A stretch of 64,000 bases of DNA from Paenibacillus prosopidis. GTDB taxonomy: Bacteria; Bacillota; Bacilli; Paenibacillales; Paenibacillaceae. The DNA is taken from assembly GCF_003337375.1 (NCBI RefSeq), contig NZ_QPJD01000003.1, positions 369,898 through 433,897 on the forward strand. The letters run 5' to 3'. Positions 60,443 to 64,000 of this stretch are shown here, piece by piece; position 1 is the first letter of the stretch, and each line of letters opens with the position of its first letter. Both the position numbers and the translations under genes were made by a program. The notes beneath the pieces were generated by a model that saw only the letters and a list, made by a program, of their open reading frames with translations, ran no database searches and had not been told where the DNA came from.

Positions 60443-61273
60443 GTGAATACTACTGCGAAAAAATGGTTTAAAGCCGTTATCTATATCATATTGGGGTTTT
60501 ATGCTTTGCTTACAGTGATTCCATTCCTCTGGGCAATCACAACATCTTTTAAACCGCTCTCCGAAATCGTACAGGGCGGCTTGAGCTTTATACCTAAAAA
60601 CTTCACATTAGATAATTATAAAACAGTTTTCACCCAAGAGCCTTTGTTTCCGCGTTGGTTTTTCAATAGTGTTTTTATCGCGGTTTCCATTACTCTTCTC
60701 AACTTATTACTGAATTCCATGGCCGGTTACGCCTTGGCAAGGATTTCGTTCTTTGGAAGTAAGTTCTTGTTTTTCGTTATCCTGGCGGTATTAATGATTC
60801 CGTTTCAAGTTACGCTTATCCCAAGCTTTCTTCTTTTGAAAGAGCTTGATTTCTTGAATACCTATCAAGGGATTATTGTTCCCGGCATGGTGAACGCCAC
60901 TTACATCTTTATGATGAGACAATTTTTCCTAAGCTTTCCTACAGAAATGGAGGAAGCTGCATTTATCGACGGAATGGGAAGAGGGGGCATATTCTTCCGC
61001 TTGGTATTACCGTTGGCCAAACCTGCACTTGCTGCGCAAGCCGTCTTTATTTTCCTGGGTGCTTGGAACAACTTCCTAGGACCGCTTATTATCATGTCGG
61101 AAAAGGCTATGTTTACGTTGCCGATCGGACTCAGCACTTTCAGGGGAGAATATATCAGTTATACGAATTTAATTATGGCGGCTTCCATGATGTTTACCGT
61201 TCCTGCTCTGCTTCTTTATATTTACTTTAATCGGTATTTTATCAAAGGGATTACTTTTACTGGTGGTAAATAA
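60443..61273 (+). CDS. Sugar ABC transporter permease, MalG type
   Basis: The 276-residue permease has six hydrophobic segments and the EAA loop MEEAAFIDGMGRGGIFFRLVLPLAKPALA (about 172-200), and ends YFIKGITFTGGK, a typical MalG-family tail. GTG start behind AGGGGGTG. It forms the heterodimeric channel with the preceding gene. Confidence 0.93.
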   Translation: MNTTAKKWFKAVIYIILGFYALLTVIPFLWAITTSFKPLSEIVQGGLSFIPKNFTLDNYKTVFTQEPLFPRWFFNSVFIAVSITLLNLLLNSMAGYALARISFFGSKFLFFVILAVLMIPFQVTLIPSFLLLKELDFLNTYQGIIVPGMVNATYIFMMRQFFLSFPTEMEEAAFIDGMGRGGIFFRLVLPLAKPALAAQAVFIFLGAWNNFLGPLIIMSEKAMFTLPIGLSTFRGEYISYTNLIMAASMMFTVPALLLYIYFNRYFIKGITFTGGK

Positions 61274-61422
61274 TTGCAATCAACACCGAAGCCTCGGAAT
61301 TTACAAAGTACGAAGCCAAAGAAGAGATGAAGAAGCTCCTAACAGAGTACTTTAATTCTTTCGATGGAATTACGGATTAATCTTCCTAAAAACGAAAAAT
61401 GGCTCCGCTTAATAAGTAGAAA
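61274..61422. other. Coding relic after the permease gene
   Basis: A startless frame (TEASEFTKYEAKEEMKKLLT to stop near 61380) has coding character but no family I recognise. It may be the tail of a deleted gene. Confidence 0.35.
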
Positions 61423-61458
61423 AAAACCGCTCTTTCCAGGATAGGAAAAAGCGGTTTT
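61423..61458. terminator. Bidirectional terminator
   Basis: AAAACCGCT and AGCGGTTTT form the stem, with inner TTTCC/GGAAA. It serves the sugar operon on the + strand and the sodA relic on the - strand. Confidence 0.82.
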
Positions 61459-61473
61459 GATTTCTATAAACGA

Positions 61474-61718
61474 TTACTTAGCAGCTTCGTAACGAGCGTC
61501 GAAAGCGTTCCAGTCAACGACGTTCCAGAAAGCAGCGATTTAGTCAGGACGTTTGATATTTCAGGTAGTAAGCGTGCTCCCATACATCCAGGCCGAGGAG
61601 CGGGGTATCGCCTTCCATAATCGGGCTGTCTTGGTTTGGCAGGCTATAAACCTTAAGCTTACCCGCTTTGTCTGCTGCAAGCCAAGCCCAGCCGGAACCG
61701 AAGCGAGTTGCACCTGCT
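61474..61718 (-). pseudogene. sodA: Manganese/iron superoxide dismutase, C-terminal remnant
   Basis: Read on the minus strand the remnant gives [20 protein letters not shown], then [16 protein letters not shown] (the SOD signature with metal ligands Asp and His) and FWNVVDWNAFDARYEAAK at the end. The N-terminal half is missing. Between LKYQ and IAAFWN two bases are lost and a TAC-like codon is TAA. The gene is dead. Confidence 0.88.
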
Positions 61719-61929
61719 GAATTTCAAACATATGGAGTAATAAATAATTTATTTGAATTATTCGAAGAGGAAATTAACTTCTGCTAACACTTTGGATAGG
61801 TTGCGCATTTGCCCGGAAAAAGGGCCTTCATATCCGGAAATGAAGGCAGACAGATTCAAGAGCATATGGGAAGTAATCCCCTTGGGCATTAAGCTCCCTC
61901 GGTATGATTTAGTTTTCTCACAAATGCTC

Positions 61930-62246
61930 GCTTATTCGCAGGATTTCTCCCGGTTGGTTAGGGGTGAAAGACGAGAAGGGGGACTCCGTGTTAGACTTCG
62001 GCAACATGAAGGCGTACGGGAATAGAGGGGAATATATACTGCCCCATATAATTCCATTTACTGCACGCTTTCTCCACGCCGCCCCTGGAGGTTCTCACTC
62101 CCATGTCTCAACGGGTCTATGCCCTCTCATTCCTTCGTTACGCCTGTCCAAGGGGTGGAGGCCGGTATTGCTAACGGTACGGGTCTACGCCCTTTGGTTT
62201 AATTTATCCGGTACTCCGTGCTTTCTTTGAAATCCTGCGAATAAGC
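61930..62246. repeat. 317-bp segment bounded by perfect 18-bp inverted repeats
   Basis: GCTTATTCGCAGGATTTC at 61930-61947 recurs inverted at 62229-62246. The enclosed sequence has no supportable gene (the two overlapping frames here lack family resemblance). A 17-bp near-repeat (ACGGGTCTA-GCCCT) occurs twice inside. It may be a MITE or the ends of a deleted insertion sequence. It stops 33 bases short of the IS110 gene. Confidence 0.5.
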
Positions 62247-62279
62247 CAAAACTCGTACAACGAAACGGTAGATTATCGG

Positions 62280-63551
62280 TTAAGCTGCTAGCTGAATAGG
62301 CAACGTTTTAGGAGGGTTATAGGCTTCTCCACTGCGAGCCATTCCAACTAAGATTCTAGCTAATTTGCCACACAACTTCATTATGGACCTCATTTTCTTC
62401 ATCTTCTTTATCTGTACATTGTATGCATGCATGGCTTTAAACTCCGAATTGTTTGCGACTAAACTCATGGTCATCATGAAGATAAAACGTCGGAGACGAG
62501 AGCGTCCACGTTTGCTAATCTTCATCTGTCCGGTCCATTTACCCGAGCTTGCTTCTGCGAGGTTGAGGCCAGCATGACGCAGTAAGGCGTTGCCGTGCAC
62601 AAAGCCGCTTAAATCCCCCGCCTCACCTAGAATACCGGCTAAAGAAATCGCACTAATCCCTTTCACAGCAAGCATGGACCCCGCAAATGGAATGCGTTCC
62701 AAAACGGCGATAATCTCCGTTTCTACCGTTTGCAATTGGAGGCAAGCAAGGTCGTACTCATCGAGCAGTTGCTTCAAGTGAAGCTTATAGGCATGTGTGG
62801 CTCGCTTAGAACCCACAGATCTGCAAGCCAATGAGATAAGAGCTCGAGCTTTTCGATCACCAGAATGCCGTTTCATCAGCGATTTCCAGCCTCGTAAGAT
62901 ATCTTGAGGCTGTAATTTACCCAACTCTTCGGGCGTTGGGAAAAGACGAAGTGTGGCCAATGAACCGGTACACATGATGTTTTTGAAAACTTGTCGCAAC
63001 TCAGGAAAAACAATGTCGACCCAGCGATGGATTTGGTTCTTCGCACTAACGAGTCTTGTTACGACAGAGTCGCGGTTTGAGAGAAAGACACGTAGTTCTT
63101 CAAATGCTTCTGGTGTGTTGCGAGTGAATGAGTAGTAGCCGTTTTTGACCATGTCTGCGATAACGAGAGCATCCTTTTTGTCACTCTTGGATGGCGTATT
63201 GTCGCGGTTTTCCTTGTTCTTTTTCACGAGATGTGGATTGACGAGAGCAACTTCAAACTGACGATTTGAGAGCCACCTGGATAGGTTAAGCCAGTAGTGC
63301 CCGGTAGGCTCCATGCCAACAATGGCTGCCGTAAAAGCGTGAGCGTTTTGCAGCGACTGGATCCACCGAAGAAGGCTGTTAAAACCCTCTTCATCGTTTG
63401 AGAAGGATAGAGGATTACCGACCACGATTCCTCGGAAATTAACAGCACGAGCGACATGCGTTTGCTGTGCGATGTCGATCCCAACGACTAGATGTTGAGC
63501 GGTAATTTTTTCAATGAGTTGATTTTGTCTCGCTTGCGATTTAAACTTCAT
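62280..63551 (-). mobile_element. IS110-family transposase, intact
   Basis: The 423-residue transposase has an N-terminal RuvC-like DEDD domain: GIDIAQQTHVAR (Asp26), AAIVGMEPTGHYW (Glu near residue 80) and SKSDKKDALVIADM (Asp pair near 122-126). The C-terminal Transposase_20 domain has IPFAGSMLAVKGISAISLAG and HAGLNLAEASSGKWTGQMKISKRG, where the catalytic Ser resides. The frame is uninterrupted and has AGGAGGA as ribosome site, so it may be active. IS110 elements are now known to be guided by a bridge RNA from their non-coding end. Element boundaries cannot be fixed from one copy. Confidence 0.9.
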
Positions 63552-63660
63552 AGTAGAGCGTCCTCCTGGATGATGGAATTTTTAGGGCTATGACCCGTTG
63601 CGTACTTCCATCGTACCGAGGCGCTCGTTTTTTTGCAAAGCGGAAATTTAACGCTCTACA
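63552..63660 (-). promoter_or_regulatory. IS110 promoter and inverted repeat masking the start
   Basis: On the minus strand TTGCAA (63638-63633) and TACGAT (63615-63610), 17 bases apart, form a promoter giving a leader of about 50 nt. GTAGAGCGT on the + strand (63553-63561), next to the ribosome site and ATG, is complementary to ACGCTCTAC (63651-63659) upstream of the promoter. Only read-through RNA can form this stem, which would hide the start. Confidence 0.55.
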
Positions 63661-63859
63661 GGAATGCTAACGGAGTACGATAGTTCAATCATAAGGGCTG
63701 CCAATAGGCGGCCCTTCGTTATGTTAATGAGCGGTATAGTGGAGCCATGCATTTAACTGTTTCATCTACCTCAGCGTTACCATCCCTTTATAATTCATAT
63801 TTCCAACGAATTAATAAATGGATGGTATATTTAGGATAAATAGAGGGGCTGGCGCTGAA
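63661..63859. other. Spacer between IS110 and the last gene; hairpin inside
   Basis: A hairpin AAGGGCTGCC/GGCGGCCCTT with an AATA loop (63693-63716) is present. This stretch may hold the non-coding end of IS110. The last 60 bases are the upstream region of the secreted protein gene. Confidence 0.4.
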
Positions 63860-64000
63860 ATGAGAAAACGTATCTGTGTTGTTTTACTGTTTATGCTTGC
63901 TTTTTGTTTACTAATGAATAGTGTATTTGCCGCTGAACCTGTAAACGAAAATAAGCTCATTCCTGAAGAAGGTCAGTATGGATTTTTTATTTTTGAGATC
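63860..64000 (+). CDS. Secreted protein, 5' part only
   Basis: 47 codons are visible. A signal peptide, MRKRICVVLLFMLAFCLLMN SVFA, with a probable cleavage after VFA-A, is followed by EPVNENKLIPEEGQYGFF. A GAGGGG ribosome site lies upstream at a longer than usual spacing. The remainder lies beyond the window, so the family cannot be told. Confidence 0.6.
   Translation, partial: MRKRICVVLLFMLAFCLLMNSVFAAEPVNENKLIPEEGQYGFFIFEI

Noticed and set aside
61753..62230. Two overlapping frames of 88-90 codons
   Set aside because: No ribosome site, no family resemblance, and both cross one arm of the inverted-repeat element; treated as chance open frames.
1..64000. CRISPR array, tRNA or rRNA genes
   Set aside because: No regularly spaced repeats with unique spacers, and no cloverleaf or rRNA core sequence was seen on either strand.

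Overview
The window looks like chromosome from an endospore-forming, low-to-moderate GC Bacillota, most likely Paenibacillaceae. The evidence is an alpha/beta-type small acid-soluble spore protein, TnrA/GlnR-type nitrogen boxes, perfect cre-type boxes, AGGAGG-type ribosome sites, a sugar ABC transporter lacking its own ATPase, and close kinship of several products to Bacillus proteins (TmrB, YfiT, NrnB, NasBC). The genus is inferred; no rRNA or marker gene is present. Almost every gene lies on the + strand.

Layout. (1) 1-4.7 kb: the end of an adenosine deaminase gene, then a string of small metabolic or detoxification genes (histidine phosphatase, cupin, DinB, GNAT, GrpB) and a broken SDR gene. 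(2) 4.8-13.7 kb: a complete nitrate assimilation cluster, nirB-nirD-narK-nasB-nasC, behind a promoter with a perfect TnrA/GlnR box, closed by a terminator. NarK imports nitrate, NasBC reduces it to nitrite, and NirBD reduces nitrite to ammonium. (3) 13.8-39.8 kb: a long one-directional array of unrelated small enzymes (acetamidase, HAD, TauE, GrpB, methyltransferases, DinB/YfiT, GNAT, TmrB-like kinase, FabI-like reductase, NUDIX, HIT, VOC, APH kinases, a eukaryotic-type HisA, nucleoside hydrolase, thioesterase). It is littered with truncated or frameshifted genes and interrupted by one inverted GH3 lipoprotein gene. (4) 39.8-42.4 kb: a BlaI-type repressor plus M56 membrane peptidase next to a DoxX-DUF3105 pair. 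Matching operator palindromes precede both units. (5) 42.4-50.5 kb: a 1580-residue secreted multimodular GH30 enzyme behind two mirror-image cre-type boxes, a DHH oligoribonuclease and an Old Yellow Enzyme homologue. (6) 50.6-54.2 kb: a mobile-element scar (terminal repeats plus a serine recombinase fragment), an ABC exporter with a possible leader-peptide attenuator, a broken cyclase and an SASP gene. (7) 54.2-61.3 kb: a LacI-controlled carbohydrate operon (glucosidase, binding protein, two permeases) with identical 20-bp operators at the regulator promoter and the operon promoter. (8) 61.3-64 kb: a sodA remnant, an 18-bp inverted-repeat element, an intact IS110-family transposase, and the start of a secreted protein gene.

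The strongest candidates for something undescribed are the BlaI/M56 circuit controlling DoxX-DUF3105, the leader and hairpin ahead of the ABC exporter, and the orphan eukaryotic-type HisA. About fifteen broken genes lie in the window. They could reflect real decay in a fast-turnover array or, for some of the single-base cases, sequencing indels.
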